A stretch of DNA of 64,000 nucleotides from JAWABC01 sp043810595 (GCA_043810595.1 JBDRNX010000032.1:1-64000), one strand, 5' to 3'; shown: positions 31,141-40,859, counted from the first letter of the stretch. Numbers and translations are program-made. Notes: generated by a model from the letters alone, not told the origin.

Positions 31141-32101
31141 ATCCGTCAGGGTTGTTTCTGTGCCATTCCCAAGCGCTTCTTATTATCTCATTTAATCCTA
31201 TTTCTGGCTGCCATCCCAGCTCTTTTCTTGCTTTTTCATTGGATGCGATAAGTACCGCCGGGTCTCCTGCTCTCCTTTCTGTCTCTACAGCTGGTATCGG
31301 GTGTTCTGTTACTCCCCTTGCTGCTTCAATAACTTCTCTTACAGAATATCCCCCTCCTGATCCAAGGTTGAACTTCCCTTCTTTTCCTTTCATCAAGGCT
31401 TCCAGTGCTAGTTTGTGTGCTTTTGCTATGTCCACTACATGTATGTAGTCTCTTATGCATGTGCCCTCTTTTGTTTCGTAATCTGTTCCGTATATTTTTA
31501 TTTCCTTTCTCTTGCCTAGAGGGACTTGTAGTATTAAGGGTATTAAGTGTGTTTCTGGTTCGTGGTGTTCTCCTATTCCGAAAGCAGCTCCTGATACGTT
31601 GAAGAATCTTAGGGTTATGCTTTGTATTCCGTGGACTTTGAACGTGTCCATGATTTGCTCGAACATGAGTTTGCTTAACCCGTAATAATTTTGGGGATTT
31701 TTTTCAGCATCTTCTGGTATGGGTAGTGTCTTGGGGTTTCCATATACCGCTGCTGTAGATGCATAAACTATTTTTTTTACGTTGTGTTTAACCATAATAT
31801 TCAGTAAGTTTAACCCGTTTGTGGTGTTATTCCAGAAATACTTGCCTGGATTTGTCATCGATTCTCCTGCTTCTATGAATCCTGCTGTATGTATAACCCC
31901 ATCAAATTTTTCTTCGGAGAAGGTTTTGTCTAGTAGTTCTTTGTCTGAGAGGCATCCTGTTACAAGCTTTATGTTGTTTGGTATGCTTTCCTTATGCCCA
32001 TTTACCAGGTTGTCATAAACCACTATCTCATGTTCTTTTTCCAGCAGTCTGACTATGTGGCTTCCTATGTATCCTGCACCGCCTGTAATGAGTATCTTCA
32101 T
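31124..32101 (-). CDS. galE: UDP-glucose 4-epimerase
   Basis: A 325-residue SDR enzyme interconverting UDP-glucose and UDP-galactose. It has an NAD-binding GGAGYIGSHIVRLLEKEHEI start, a catalytic YGLSK (Tyr and Lys), IVYASTAAVYGNPKTLPI, and EGTCIRDYIHVVDIAKAHK. The length is normal. It feeds sugar nucleotides to the glycan genes that follow at 32.6-44 kb. It overlaps the deacylase end by 17 bases. Confidence 0.95.
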   Translation of the reverse strand: MKILITGGAGYIGSHIVRLLEKEHEIVVYDNLVNGHKESIPNNIKLVTGCLSDKELLDKTFSEEKFDGVIHTAGFIEAGESMTNPGKYFWNNTTNGLNLLNIMVKHNVKKIVYASTAAVYGNPKTLPIPEDAEKNPQNYYGLSKLMFEQIMDTFKVHGIQSITLRFFNVSGAAFGIGEHHEPETHLIPLILQVPLGKRKEIKIYGTDYETKEGTCIRDYIHVVDIAKAHKLALEALMKGKEGKFNLGSGGGYSVREVIEAARGVTEHPIPAVETERRAGDPAVLIASNEKARKELGWQPEIGLNEIIRSAWEWHRNNPDGFNKKS

Positions 32102-32207
32102 AGGTAGTTTTTGCTTTCGAGTTCCTTATAAACTTAACTCTTTATTTTTTTAAACGATATCTTTTTAAATGGTCCAGTAACCTAATTCTGGGGCGTTCTA
32201 GGCTAAA

Positions 32208-32516
32208 ATGGTAAGAATTAGGGAAGTTGCTATCACAACAAGGAAGGAGTACCGTTACGACCTACCCCATCTGATTAAGAAAGGGGATATTAAAGAGTTA
32301 GGCAACCGCGATTTTCATGCAAAAGGGTTTCAGGGTAAGAGTAAGAACAAAGTTCTCTCTTCTATTGCAAAGGCTGCTGAGACTCTTGAGTCAAATCTTG
32401 TTATAATTGAGCGGGAGAGGTCTACGAAGAGAGGGGTTTACAAGGCTAACGTTACTTTTTATAGGGACTCAGTTGATCTGAAAAAAATGCCGGAAGATTA
32501 CATGTTCCACGTATGA
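32208..32516 (+). CDS. Hypothetical basic protein
   Basis: 102 residues, rich in Lys/Arg: VRIREVAITTRKEYRYDLPH, then AKGFQGKSKNKVLSSIAKAA and ERSTKRGVYKANVTFYRDS. Looks like a small alpha/beta RNA-binding or ribosome-associated protein, but I cannot name the family. A TATA-like tctttttaaatgg precedes the ATG by about 45 bases. Confidence 0.6.
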   Translation: MVRIREVAITTRKEYRYDLPHLIKKGDIKELGNRDFHAKGFQGKSKNKVLSSIAKAAETLESNLVIIERERSTKRGVYKANVTFYRDSVDLKKMPEDYMFHV

Positions 32517-32634
32517 TTCTATTTCTTATCTTAAATTGGTGGTGACATCCAAACCTTTATTATTTTTTTCGCGTTATTTATTGCCCTATAGCAAAAGGGA
32601 GTGTTATCAAGAAGTAAAAAAGCTAGGGGGTTTT

Positions 32635-33261
32635 ATGTTAAAAGATAAAAATGTTGTGCTGGCTATTGGTGCCCATCCCGATGACATTGAACTTGGTTGT
32701 GGTGGTGCCCTTGCTAAGCACATAGCTTTAGGTGATTCAGTTTATTGTTTGATTATGACTAACGGTGAGAAAGGTAAACATTCAGCTGGTAAGGAAGAGT
32801 GTCTTGCTTCTCTTAATGCTCTTGGTCTAAAAGAGGTTTTTTTTGGGAATTTTGCAGATGGTTTTTTGAGTGATGACCAAACAACAGTTAATTTTATCGA
32901 AACTTTTATTAACAAGTTTGGGGTTACTCGTGTTTATACCCATTCTCCTAATGACAGACATCAGGACCACAGGAATTGCAGTCATGCTGTTTCTTCTGCT
33001 GCTAGGAGAATTAAGGATATACTGCTCTTTCAGGGCCCTTCAACAATTTCTTTTGAGCCTCATTACTTTGTTGAGCTTTCTGATAGCAACTTTGCTAGAA
33101 AGATTGAAGCACTGAGTTGTTACGGGAGTCAGCTGTCTAAAGGTACAATCAACCCTAATCTTACCAGGAATATTGCTGAGTTGCATGGTGCTATGTGTAA
33201 CAAAAAATATGCTGAGGCTTTTGCTGTAAACCACTTATTCAGGGAGGAATCAGATGTATGA
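32635..33261 (+). CDS. PIG-L (LmbE) family N-acetylglucosamine deacetylase
   Basis: 208 residues with the zinc motif AIGAHPDDIELGCGGALAKH and the later HSPNDRHQDHRNCSHAV. It removes N-acetyl groups from GlcNAc-linked substrates. The start is fixed by aggggg 4 bases upstream of ATG 32635. It overlaps the WbqC-like gene by 8 bases. Context: it begins a surface-glycan gene set. Confidence 0.93.
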   Translation: MLKDKNVVLAIGAHPDDIELGCGGALAKHIALGDSVYCLIMTNGEKGKHSAGKEECLASLNALGLKEVFFGNFADGFLSDDQTTVNFIETFINKFGVTRVYTHSPNDRHQDHRNCSHAVSSAARRIKDILLFQGPSTISFEPHYFVELSDSNFARKIEALSCYGSQLSKGTINPNLTRNIAELHGAMCNKKYAEAFAVNHLFREESDV

Positions 33262-33985
33262 GAGGGTTATGGCTGCCCACCAGCCTAATTTCATTCCTTA
33301 CCTCGGCTTTTTTGATAAGTTGAAGAGTTGTGACGTTTTCATTATCCGGGATGAGGTTCTTTTTGTTGAGCGTGACTACCACCATAGGAACAGGATAAGG
33401 ATTAATAGCAACGATAATATGAATAATCCTCAATGTAAGTGGATTAAGGTTCCTGTTGACGGCAAGTATGATTACATAATGCATCAGAACGTAAAGAATG
33501 GCTTGGTAAAAAACAAGCCTTGGAACATTGAGCTGTTGAGGGAAATAAAGATTAATTATGGGGGGGCTCCTTTTTTTGACAAGTTCTTCCCTGAGTTTGA
33601 GAAAATAGTCTTAAAGTCTCATGACAATCTCCTGCCTTTGAACATGGAAATCATCAATTTTTTGAGCAAGGCTTTCGGTATCGATAAGAAGGTTGTTATG
33701 GCCTCTGAGTTGGGACTTAAGCCTGAGCATTATGAGAAGTCGGACCCGTCTGAGGACCTTGTTCTTTTATGTAAGGCTGTTGATGCTAATGTTTACCTTT
33801 CTGGTGCTGGGGGGAGGGGGTATTTAAACTTGGCACCTTTCGAGAGAGAGGGCATTAAAGTGGTTTTCCAGGATTATAATCATCCAGTTTATCCTCAGCG
33901 TTATTCTGGTTTTCTTCCTTTTATGGCGTCTGTGGATGCATTGTTTTGTGTTGGGGGTATGCCTACTAACAGGAGTTCAAAATGA
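33254..33985 (+). CDS. WbqC-like family protein
   Basis: 243 residues: MAAHQPNFIPYLGFFDKLKS, then FIIRDEVLFVERDYHHRNRI, and KPWNIELLREIKINYGGAPF match WbqC, found in lipopolysaccharide and surface-glycan clusters, presumed to transfer an acyl or amino group to sugars. SGAGGRGYLN near the C-terminus is typical. Overlaps both neighbours by 4-8 bases, so co-translated. Confidence 0.9.
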   Translation: MYERVMAAHQPNFIPYLGFFDKLKSCDVFIIRDEVLFVERDYHHRNRIRINSNDNMNNPQCKWIKVPVDGKYDYIMHQNVKNGLVKNKPWNIELLREIKINYGGAPFFDKFFPEFEKIVLKSHDNLLPLNMEIINFLSKAFGIDKKVVMASELGLKPEHYEKSDPSEDLVLLCKAVDANVYLSGAGGRGYLNLAPFEREGIKVVFQDYNHPVYPQRYSGFLPFMASVDALFCVGGMPTNRSSK

Positions 33986-35508
33986 CTCTTGACGTTAAAG
34001 TTGGTGACATAAGCAAGGAAAGTCTGCCACAGATTATGCCTGATTTATTAAGGCTGGAGCATAACTGGACAGGTATAGGTGAACTTCCTTGGGGGGAAGA
34101 TAAGTTTCGTGATGACCTGCCTGGCAAGTGGAATATGAGCAAGTATGTTTCAGCCAACGGTAGGATTGTTGGTTATTTCATAGGTGCTTTGGTTAATGAT
34201 GGTAAGACTGGTAAGTTAGTCAAGATAATAACTGATTATAACAACAGGGGTAATGGCATTTCTGATGTATTGTGGAATGAATTTTTGGATGGATGCAGGA
34301 AGCATGGCGTTGAGAAGGCTGAGTTTAAGGTTCTTGTTAACAATCCGCGTGCCATAAATTTTTATAGGAAGCATGGTTGCCTGCTGAACAGTGAAAAAGT
34401 TTTGGGCACAGATAACCAGTGGAGGTTCTTGATAAGTTATAACTTCCATTTAAATGATGTGGTTAAACATGCAAATCCTAGTATCGGTCCTGATGATAAG
34501 GAGTCTGTAATCCAGGCTCTTGAGGGTTCTCTCTCGCCTGGCGTGTTAACTGATAATTTTGTTGCGGAGATGTCATCTTATGTTGGTAGGAAGTATGGTG
34601 TGGCTACAAACAGCGGTACCAGTGCCCTGTATGTTGCGTTGAGGTCTTTGGATGTTGGTGAAGGTGACGAGGTTATTATCCCTTCTTATACCTGTTATTC
34701 TTTGCTCAGTGCAGTAGAGCAGTGTAGGGCTAAGCCTTTGCTTGTTGATATAAACCCTTATGATTTCAACATATCTTATGAGGATACCAAGGCTAAGGTT
34801 AATCCTAATACCAAAGCAATAGTCTTGCCCCACCTATTCGGTAATCCCATAGCTAATCTTGAATCTTTTTTGGAGTTAGGTACCCCCGTAGTTGAGGATT
34901 GCGCACAGAGTGTTGGCGCTGAGCATAATGGGAGGAAGGTGGGAAGTTTTGGTGACATTTCAATATTCTCTTTTAAGGCTACCAAGATGATGACAACTGG
35001 TGTTGGTGGGATGGTGCTTACAGATAATAAAGGTTTAAGCGACAAGATTAATGCATTAACAACTTATGATAACAGGGGCGAGCACGGCGAGTGTTACAAT
35101 TTTAAGATATCTGATTTGCAGGCTGCCTTGGGTTTGAGTCAGCTTAAAAAGCTTGATGGCTTCGTTGGCAGGAGGAAGGAGATTGCAGCAAAGTATGATC
35201 AGCTTTTTAGGGTGTCTAATGTTGATTTTGAATTACCACCTCTGTCTGATGAGAATGTTTTTTTTAGGTATGTTATTAAGCATGCTGAGAGTAAGGACTT
35301 TATTGATGTTGTTAGGGCGAGGGGTGTTGAGGCTGTAAGGCCTGTGTTCATGCCGTTGCATTCTTACTTAGCTCTTCCTGACAAATCATTCCCCAACACA
35401 TCTGATGCTTATGCTATATCTGTCATGATACCATTGTATCCTAGTTTGATTGATAGGGATGTTGAAAACATCGTAGGGGTTATGATAAACTGGAAGTATG
35501 AAAAATAA
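33982..35508 (+). CDS. GNAT acetyltransferase fused to DegT-type sugar aminotransferase
   Basis: 508 residues. Residues 1-150 are a GNAT domain (ANGRIVGYFIGALVNDGKTG, YNNRGNGISDVLWNEFLDGC, VNNPRAINFYRKHGC with acetyl-CoA-binding RGNG). Residues 160-505 are a DegT/DnrJ/StrS aminotransferase (YGVATNSGTSALYVALRSLD, GDEVIIPSYTCYSLL, VVEDCAQSVGAEHNG, and PLP-lysine FSFKATKMMTTGVGGM). A single chain could aminate and then acetylate a sugar nucleotide (for example to N-acetylated amino sugars). The fusion is intact. It overlaps the WbqC gene by 4 bases. Confidence 0.92.
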   Translation: MTLDVKVGDISKESLPQIMPDLLRLEHNWTGIGELPWGEDKFRDDLPGKWNMSKYVSANGRIVGYFIGALVNDGKTGKLVKIITDYNNRGNGISDVLWNEFLDGCRKHGVEKAEFKVLVNNPRAINFYRKHGCLLNSEKVLGTDNQWRFLISYNFHLNDVVKHANPSIGPDDKESVIQALEGSLSPGVLTDNFVAEMSSYVGRKYGVATNSGTSALYVALRSLDVGEGDEVIIPSYTCYSLLSAVEQCRAKPLLVDINPYDFNISYEDTKAKVNPNTKAIVLPHLFGNPIANLESFLELGTPVVEDCAQSVGAEHNGRKVGSFGDISIFSFKATKMMTTGVGGMVLTDNKGLSDKINALTTYDNRGEHGECYNFKISDLQAALGLSQLKKLDGFVGRRKEIAAKYDQLFRVSNVDFELPPLSDENVFFRYVIKHAESKDFIDVVRARGVEAVRPVFMPLHSYLALPDKSFPNTSDAYAISVMIPLYPSLIDRDVENIVGVMINWKYEK

Positions 35509-35525
35509 ATAGGGGGGTGTTTGAG

Positions 35526-38500
35526 GTGTTAAAGAGGTGTTTATGTATATTGTTCTTTATAGTCATGTTTTCATTAATTGTTGCTGCAGAACCTCAATCC
35601 CTCTGTCAGTATGCTAATTCTGCTAGTGCCACTTCGGAGAATAGTGCCGGTTCTCTTGCTGTTTATGCTACTGGTGCTCCTGATGCTCCTCAGGGTGGTA
35701 ATTGCAATACTTGGAGTGGTTACGGTTATAGTTGGTCGCCTTCTAATTGGAATGTTGAGGCTAACTTGACATTAAATTATGAAAATCCAGTTTATGCTAG
35801 CAATATAACTATTACTGGTGATTATGATGTGTGTTGGAGTGGTGTGTGGCTTAGGAACAGTCTGACAGGTCAGGAAAAGCGTGTTTTGAGTTCAGATAGC
35901 AGTACTTGTGTGTTGGTTATGGGTTTAAGTGAGGATTTCCAGGCTGATCAGGTTGTTTTGCAGACTTGTGGTTGGGCTTGGTCAGCTACCGACGCTGTCC
36001 AGATGTGCGGCAGCACTGCATCAACTACTCCCCCTACTTGCAGTTCTAGTTCTGATTGTGGTGTTGATGGCTATGTTAGTGATCCAACATGTTCAGGTAA
36101 CAATGTAACGAGGCTCTATCAAACATTTACATGTAGTAACCCTGGGACACAGCAGTCAAGTTGCTCTGCTTCCAATTCCACTGGTGTGGTTGAAGGGTGT
36201 TCCTACCAGTGTTCTGGTGGGGTGTGCACTCAACCGCCAATAATTTGCAGTCAGAATTCTGATTGTGGCATTGACGGTTATGTTGATAACCCTTTCTGTT
36301 CCGCTAATAATGTTACCAGGACTTATCAAACCTTTACTTGTAACAATCCTGGAACGAATCAATCAAGTTGCTCTACATCGAATTCTACCGCTGTAGTTGA
36401 GAAGTGTAACCACACTTGTTCTAATGGTGTTTGTACACAGCCAGTTATCACTTGTAATTTTAATTCCGACTGCGGATTAGATGGTTATGTTTCTGACACG
36501 ACATGTTCAGGTAACAATGTTACAAGATTGTACCAAACATTTATTTGCAGTAATCCAGGCACTGTTGAATCAAGTTGTTCAGCATCCAATTCTACAGTAG
36601 TAATAGAACAATGTTCTTATCAGTGTGTTAACGGGGCCTGTGAGAATGATACAAACTATACTTATGTTGTTCCGTACATTGGTGACATAGACGGTGCTGT
36701 TAATTCGGATTGGTTCTACTTCTACAAGCAGCTTATAGATTTTTATGACACAAATCAGATTAACGGAAGCTTCAGCTTCTATCCAGGTACTATGGTTGAT
36801 GATATAAATTACACTGAAGCTATTAAGAAGATGTACCTGAGCAATTACTCAGAACTGATACAGAAAGGTTATGATGGTAATGAAGATGCGAATATAGACC
36901 AACTTCCTTATGAACAACAAAAGGCGTTAATACAGAAAGGTCAGGATGCCTTCAGAGCTAATATGAGTGTGATACTTGGTATTTCTCAAAGTGCTGTAAT
37001 AATGCCGATAACAGATGACCAGATAGGTGCAAGATTTACAGATGTTACCAGACAAGCTCTGGAAGATTTAGGCTTCAAGTTTTATTTTGATATTTATGTT
37101 GGTGAGGGTTTGCAGCCTGTTCAGCCTACTGAAACCTTTGATATAATACAGTACGCGGTAAGTTTCACATCAACTGGCGGTGCTGGAAGTGATCTTCCCT
37201 TCAGATCAAAGGCTGAGATAATTAACGATATTAAGACTTATAACAGAACAGATGTGCCTCTAACATACATTAATGGACATTTGGTAGTTCCTCTAGCGGC
37301 CCACCAGCAGGATTTCGAAAGTGGAAGTACAACTAATGTTGATAGTCCGAAGTGGGGTATTTACATCGATACTTTGCTTACCCTCAAGAACGATCCTGAT
37401 ATTAGGCTTGTTACCCCCAAGCAGGTTTATGAGCTTAGGCATGGTGCTTTACCCCCACTTGTTACTTGTAGTCAGAATTCTGATTGTGGTGTTGATGGTT
37501 ATGTTTCTGATCCTGCTTGTTCTGGTAATAATGTTACTAGGTTGTACCAAACGTTTACTTGTAATAATCCTGGTACTAATCAGTCAAGTTGCTCTGCTTC
37601 TAACTCCACCGTTGTTGTTGAGCAGTGTGTTGACCAGTGTTCTAATGGTGCGTGTCAGAATCAGACAAACCAAACACTGATGAGTTTATGTCAGTATGCT
37701 AATTCTGCTAATGCCACTTCGGAGAATAGTGCCGGTTCTCTTGCTGTTTATGCTACTGGTGCTCCTGATGCTCCTCAGGGTGGTAATTGCAATACTTGGA
37801 GTGGTTACGGTTACAGCTGGACTCCTTCTAATTGGAATGTTAAGGCTAACTTGACATTAACTTACAAAAATCCAGTTTATGCTAGCAATATAACTATTAC
37901 TGGTGATTATGATGTGTGTTGGAGTGGTGTGTGGCTTAGGAACAGTCAGACAGGACAAGAAAAAAGAATTTTGAGTTCAGATAGCAGTACTTGTGTGCTG
38001 GTTATGAGTCTTGGTGAGGATTTCCAGGCTGATCAGGTTGTTTTGCAGACTTGTGGTTGGGCTTGGTCAGCTACCGACGCTGTCCAGATGTGTGGTACTA
38101 CAAATCAAACTCTTCCTCCTCCACCCCCACCGCCTGAGAATATCACTAATGTAACAGTTTGCACTTGGAAGGACTGCAGGAAGGGTGCTGTTTCGGTCTC
38201 GGTTGACGACACATACACCTCCTGTATGCCTGAGCTCGAAGCTAATGGTTTCAGGGGTACTTATTTCTTGACTGAAACAGATACGTATAGCCCCTCTCTG
38301 TGGAGTGAGTTTGCTGCAGGGTTCAATAAGGGTCACGAGCTTGGTACTCATATGCAGGATCATTTGTGTTATGAAGTATCTGATTCAGTATTTTACAACA
38401 ACATAGAGTATAACATCCGGGATATAATAAGCAATACGAATGCCAAGAGGGATGACATAATAACCCATGCCTACCCTTGCGGGTTTGTCGGTCAAAACTA

Positions 38501-39917
38501 TAAGGATATACTGAGCAACAACTGGAACTTCCTCTCAGCCAGGGGTTATTACTTCAACCAGCTTGAAGCCACAACACCGATTGACCCCTTTAACTTAAAG
38601 AGCTTAAACAGTCACGGATATCCGGGTGGCCAGTGGGAACCACCAGACTATTTCACTACTGTTGACAATGCTGAAAGCCAAGGTAAGTGGGCAAACCTGG
38701 TTTTCCACAACGAGTGCAGTGATGACGGGGTAATAAACTACTTGCCTTCAAAGAATGTTTGGGTGGACACGATTGGGAATGTTATGAGGTACATCAAGTT
38801 GAGGGATGCTTCAGAAATATACAACTATGCTGAGGTTGGTAATGAGATAAGGTTTAACGTTAGGGTTAAGGATGATACGATGAACGCCTCTTACTACAGG
38901 CAGAACCTTACGATGTGGGTCCCTGTTGGCTCTAGCCAAGTAACTCAGGTGAACGTGAACAATCAACTAGCGCAGTACTTATTCGGTGAAGGCAACCAGA
39001 CAAATTATGTTATATTTAATATACCCTACCCGATAAGCGCAGACGTCGTGGTAACTTTGAATTCATCATACAATATGTCAGATGATCCCTGTTTAGGAAT
39101 TATCTGTAGTGATAGTAGTGTGACTTGTCCTGATGGTTTTGTTAGTACATGTAGTAATACTTGTAGTGATGGTGTTTGTTCTCAGTGTACACCTAGTTGT
39201 GTTGGTCATGATGGTGATACAAGACCTATTGTGATAGTACAGCTTGACGACGTACAAGCTTGGTGGCTTGAAGATGTAGCTACACAAGTTGTTAACCTGC
39301 ACATACAGAAAGGTATACCGATAACATTGGGGGTCGTACCAGAAGCTCTCATGGAGAGGAATGGCATTTCAGGAAGCATCACTGAGAACCTGAAAAAATG
39401 GGCCAGGGATAACAGTGATGTTATAGAAAGCGCAGTCCACACCTACAAACACGATGACTACACTACATGGACACTGCAACAGCAAACAGACGACATCAAG
39501 AAAGGAAAGGCTGTATTTGACACATTAGGTATTCAAACATGGATTTTTGTTCCTGCATACAACTGGGGCAACGAGTATACGCCGCAAGCTATAGTTAACG
39601 CAGGATTGTTGATAGGCATTGATGCCTTGGAAAATGGGTATATAAATAGCATGAAAGATCCTATGATTATAGAAAACGGAGCATGGTATGGTGGAGGTTA
39701 TAGTTCATTAAGTTACAGTACGGTAAGTACGATGATAGACAACAATATAAACACAACAGGCAAGGATTATTTTGTGTTAGGCTACCACCAACAGGACTTC
39801 CAAACAACTGTAAGGGTAACGGAGCTTTCCACACTACTTGACGAGTTGAAAGCATCAGGAAAATATCGTTTCATGACCGCAAAGCAGTATTACAATTACA
39901 AGAATGGAAGTAATTAA
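35526..39917 (+). CDS. Giant secreted protein with three polysaccharide-deacetylase-like domains and repeats
   Basis: About 1463 residues; GTG 35526 follows aggggggtg. Signal peptide near residues 5-25. Layout: domain A copy 1 (25-162), Cys-rich repeats R1-R3 (about 171-373), deacetylase-like domain D1 (about 378-640), repeat R4 (647-712), domain A copy 2 (721-857), proline linker, NodB-like D2 (about 880-1182; SVSVDDTYTSCMPELEANGF and HELGTHMQDH), a short Cys segment, and D3 (about 1233-1463; VIVQLDDVQAWW, HTYKHDDY, LGYHQQDF). D1-D3 may deacetylate glycans; the repeats probably bind carbohydrate or form a disulfide-rich stalk. Many NxS/T sites suggest N-glycosylation. Confidence 0.85.
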   Translation: MLKRCLCILFFIVMFSLIVAAEPQSLCQYANSASATSENSAGSLAVYATGAPDAPQGGNCNTWSGYGYSWSPSNWNVEANLTLNYENPVYASNITITGDYDVCWSGVWLRNSLTGQEKRVLSSDSSTCVLVMGLSEDFQADQVVLQTCGWAWSATDAVQMCGSTASTTPPTCSSSSDCGVDGYVSDPTCSGNNVTRLYQTFTCSNPGTQQSSCSASNSTGVVEGCSYQCSGGVCTQPPIICSQNSDCGIDGYVDNPFCSANNVTRTYQTFTCNNPGTNQSSCSTSNSTAVVEKCNHTCSNGVCTQPVITCNFNSDCGLDGYVSDTTCSGNNVTRLYQTFICSNPGTVESSCSASNSTVVIEQCSYQCVNGACENDTNYTYVVPYIGDIDGAVNSDWFYFYKQLIDFYDTNQINGSFSFYPGTMVDDINYTEAIKKMYLSNYSELIQKGYDGNEDANIDQLPYEQQKALIQKGQDAFRANMSVILGISQSAVIMPITDDQIGARFTDVTRQALEDLGFKFYFDIYVGEGLQPVQPTETFDIIQYAVSFTSTGGAGSDLPFRSKAEIINDIKTYNRTDVPLTYINGHLVVPLAAHQQDFESGSTTNVDSPKWGIYIDTLLTLKNDPDIRLVTPKQVYELRHGALPPLVTCSQNSDCGVDGYVSDPACSGNNVTRLYQTFTCNNPGTNQSSCSASNSTVVVEQCVDQCSNGACQNQTNQTLMSLCQYANSANATSENSAGSLAVYATGAPDAPQGGNCNTWSGYGYSWTPSNWNVKANLTLTYKNPVYASNITITGDYDVCWSGVWLRNSQTGQEKRILSSDSSTCVLVMSLGEDFQADQVVLQTCGWAWSATDAVQMCGTTNQTLPPPPPPPENITNVTVCTWKDCRKGAVSVSVDDTYTSCMPELEANGFRGTYFLTETDTYSPSLWSEFAAGFNKGHELGTHMQDHLCYEVSDSVFYNNIEYNIRDIISNTNAKRDDIITHAYPCGFVGQNYKDILSNNWNFLSARGYYFNQLEATTPIDPFNLKSLNSHGYPGGQWEPPDYFTTVDNAESQGKWANLVFHNECSDDGVINYLPSKNVWVDTIGNVMRYIKLRDASEIYNYAEVGNEIRFNVRVKDDTMNASYYRQNLTMWVPVGSSQVTQVNVNNQLAQYLFGEGNQTNYVIFNIPYPISADVVVTLNSSYNMSDDPCLGIICSDSSVTCPDGFVSTCSNTCSDGVCSQCTPSCVGHDGDTRPIVIVQLDDVQAWWLEDVATQVVNLHIQKGIPITLGVVPEALMERNGISGSITENLKKWARDNSDVIESAVHTYKHDDYTTWTLQQQTDDIKKGKAVFDTLGIQTWIFVPAYNWGNEYTPQAIVNAGLLIGIDALENGYINSMKDPMIIENGAWYGGGYSSLSYSTVSTMIDNNINTTGKDYFVLGYHQQDFQTTVRVTELSTLLDELKASGKYRFMTAKQYYNYKNGSN
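35598..36011 (+). repeat. Intragenic duplicated domain A, copy 1
   Basis: About 410 bases repeated at 37686-38096. The two copies differ by only about 25 bases, and many synonymous sites are also identical, including a run of about 100 identical bases. This indicates recent duplication or gene conversion. Confidence 0.9.
36036..36643 (+). repeat. Three Cys-rich repeats (R1-R3)
   Basis: About 66-codon units: C, five or so residues, SDCGVDGYVSDPTCSGNNVT, then RLYQTFTCSNPGT, SSCSASNST and a final C-x3-C. Eight or so Cys per unit suggest disulfide-stabilised modules. A fourth unit is at 37465-37660. Confidence 0.85.
37465..37660 (+). repeat. Fourth Cys-rich repeat (R4)
   Basis: Same unit as R1-R3 (SDCGVDGYVSDPACSGNNVT and SSCSASNSTVVVEQC), placed after deacetylase domain D1 and directly before domain A copy 2. 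Confidence 0.85.
37686..38096 (+). repeat. Intragenic duplicated domain A, copy 2
   Basis: Near-identical to 35598-36011 at nucleotide level. Followed by a Pro-rich linker (PPPPPPPEN) and the NodB-like domain D2. Confidence 0.9.
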
Positions 39918-39925
39918 CAATAAAA

Positions 39926-40840
39926 ATGAAAAGAACAACATTGACCTTGATTATTTTTCTTATTTTGTTTTTGATACTTCTTGTTACCTTTGTTATTTTT
40001 TCTAATCCTGTTGAAGAAGAGGGACCTGTAGTTTACAATAAAACAATTATGCTCGAGCCTGGCAACGGTGCTGTGATTAACATCTGGATAGACAGCTTTT
40101 CAAGATTTGATAAGCTCAAGGATCATGGTGTCAGGTATCTTTTTGTTGATGTTGGTGATACAGGAAAGGATGGTAAGATAAAAACACCTGAAAGTGAGAT
40201 AAAAGATTTTTTGGATTTTATTGGCAGGTATGAGTCTGAAAACAATTACGATTTCATCATCCTTCCCTACAGCGAGGTTATCGCAGAAGACTGTGACATA
40301 TCTTCTGAATCTTTCAAGAATAATTTTGTTTGGGACTATACACGTCTCGATAGCTTGGGTTTTGACGGCATACTCGTTGATATAGAAGGCATACCCCTTG
40401 CTGAGAGGGCAGGTTATCTTAGCTTGTTAGAAAGGCTTAGGGAAAGATTACAAAAAAATTCAATAATATCGGTTTATGCTGGCGCCCTATCTGATTCCCA
40501 TAATGAGTGGGAGTGGAATTATGATTTTTATAAGTCAGTTTCTGAGCGTGTTGATTTGGTTTCTGCCAGCGGCTACGATTCAGATATAGCTGATGCTGCT
40601 GAATACAAAACTTACATAAGGGATCAGGTTGCTCTTCTTTCTTCACAGAATTTTAATACCTACTTCTTGTTTGCAGTGCCTACGCATAAGGACTATCCTG
40701 AAACGATAGATAATGCTTTGTCTGCTTACACTTCTGAAGTTAAGAAGTATCCTGAGAATAAGTTTTTGGGTATTTGCATATTTGCCGAATGGACTGTTAA
40801 TGAGGATGAATGGAAAGTAATTGATAGGTTTATATATTAG
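39926..40840 (+). CDS. Membrane-anchored TIM-barrel protein (glycoside hydrolase-like)
   Basis: 304 residues. One N-terminal membrane helix (LTLIIFLILFLILLVTFVIF) anchors an external domain. LGFDGILVDIEGIPLAERAG resembles the DxxDxE-like region of GH18-type barrels, and VDLVSASGYDSD and FLGICIFAEWTVNEDEW fit later barrel strands. The catalytic residues cannot be assigned with confidence. It starts 8 bases after the giant deacetylase, so it is in the same transcript. Confidence 0.6.
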   Translation: MKRTTLTLIIFLILFLILLVTFVIFSNPVEEEGPVVYNKTIMLEPGNGAVINIWIDSFSRFDKLKDHGVRYLFVDVGDTGKDGKIKTPESEIKDFLDFIGRYESENNYDFIILPYSEVIAEDCDISSESFKNNFVWDYTRLDSLGFDGILVDIEGIPLAERAGYLSLLERLRERLQKNSIISVYAGALSDSHNEWEWNYDFYKSVSERVDLVSASGYDSDIADAAEYKTYIRDQVALLSSQNFNTYFLFAVPTHKDYPETIDNALSAYTSEVKKYPENKFLGICIFAEWTVNEDEWKVIDRFIY

Positions 40841-40859
40841 TTGCTTATCATTTCAGGCC

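Noticed and set aside
32540..32560. Possible fifth copy of the recurrent motif before the glycan cluster (ggtgacatccaaacc)
   Set aside because: Only gacatcc is shared; the GTGnnCAC part and the TATA spacing are missing.
37321..37680. Plus-strand alternative frame inside the giant deacetylase
   Set aside because: Hydrophobic composition comes from the shifted frame of Val/Gly/Thr-rich repeats; the main frame is continuous over 4.4 kb.
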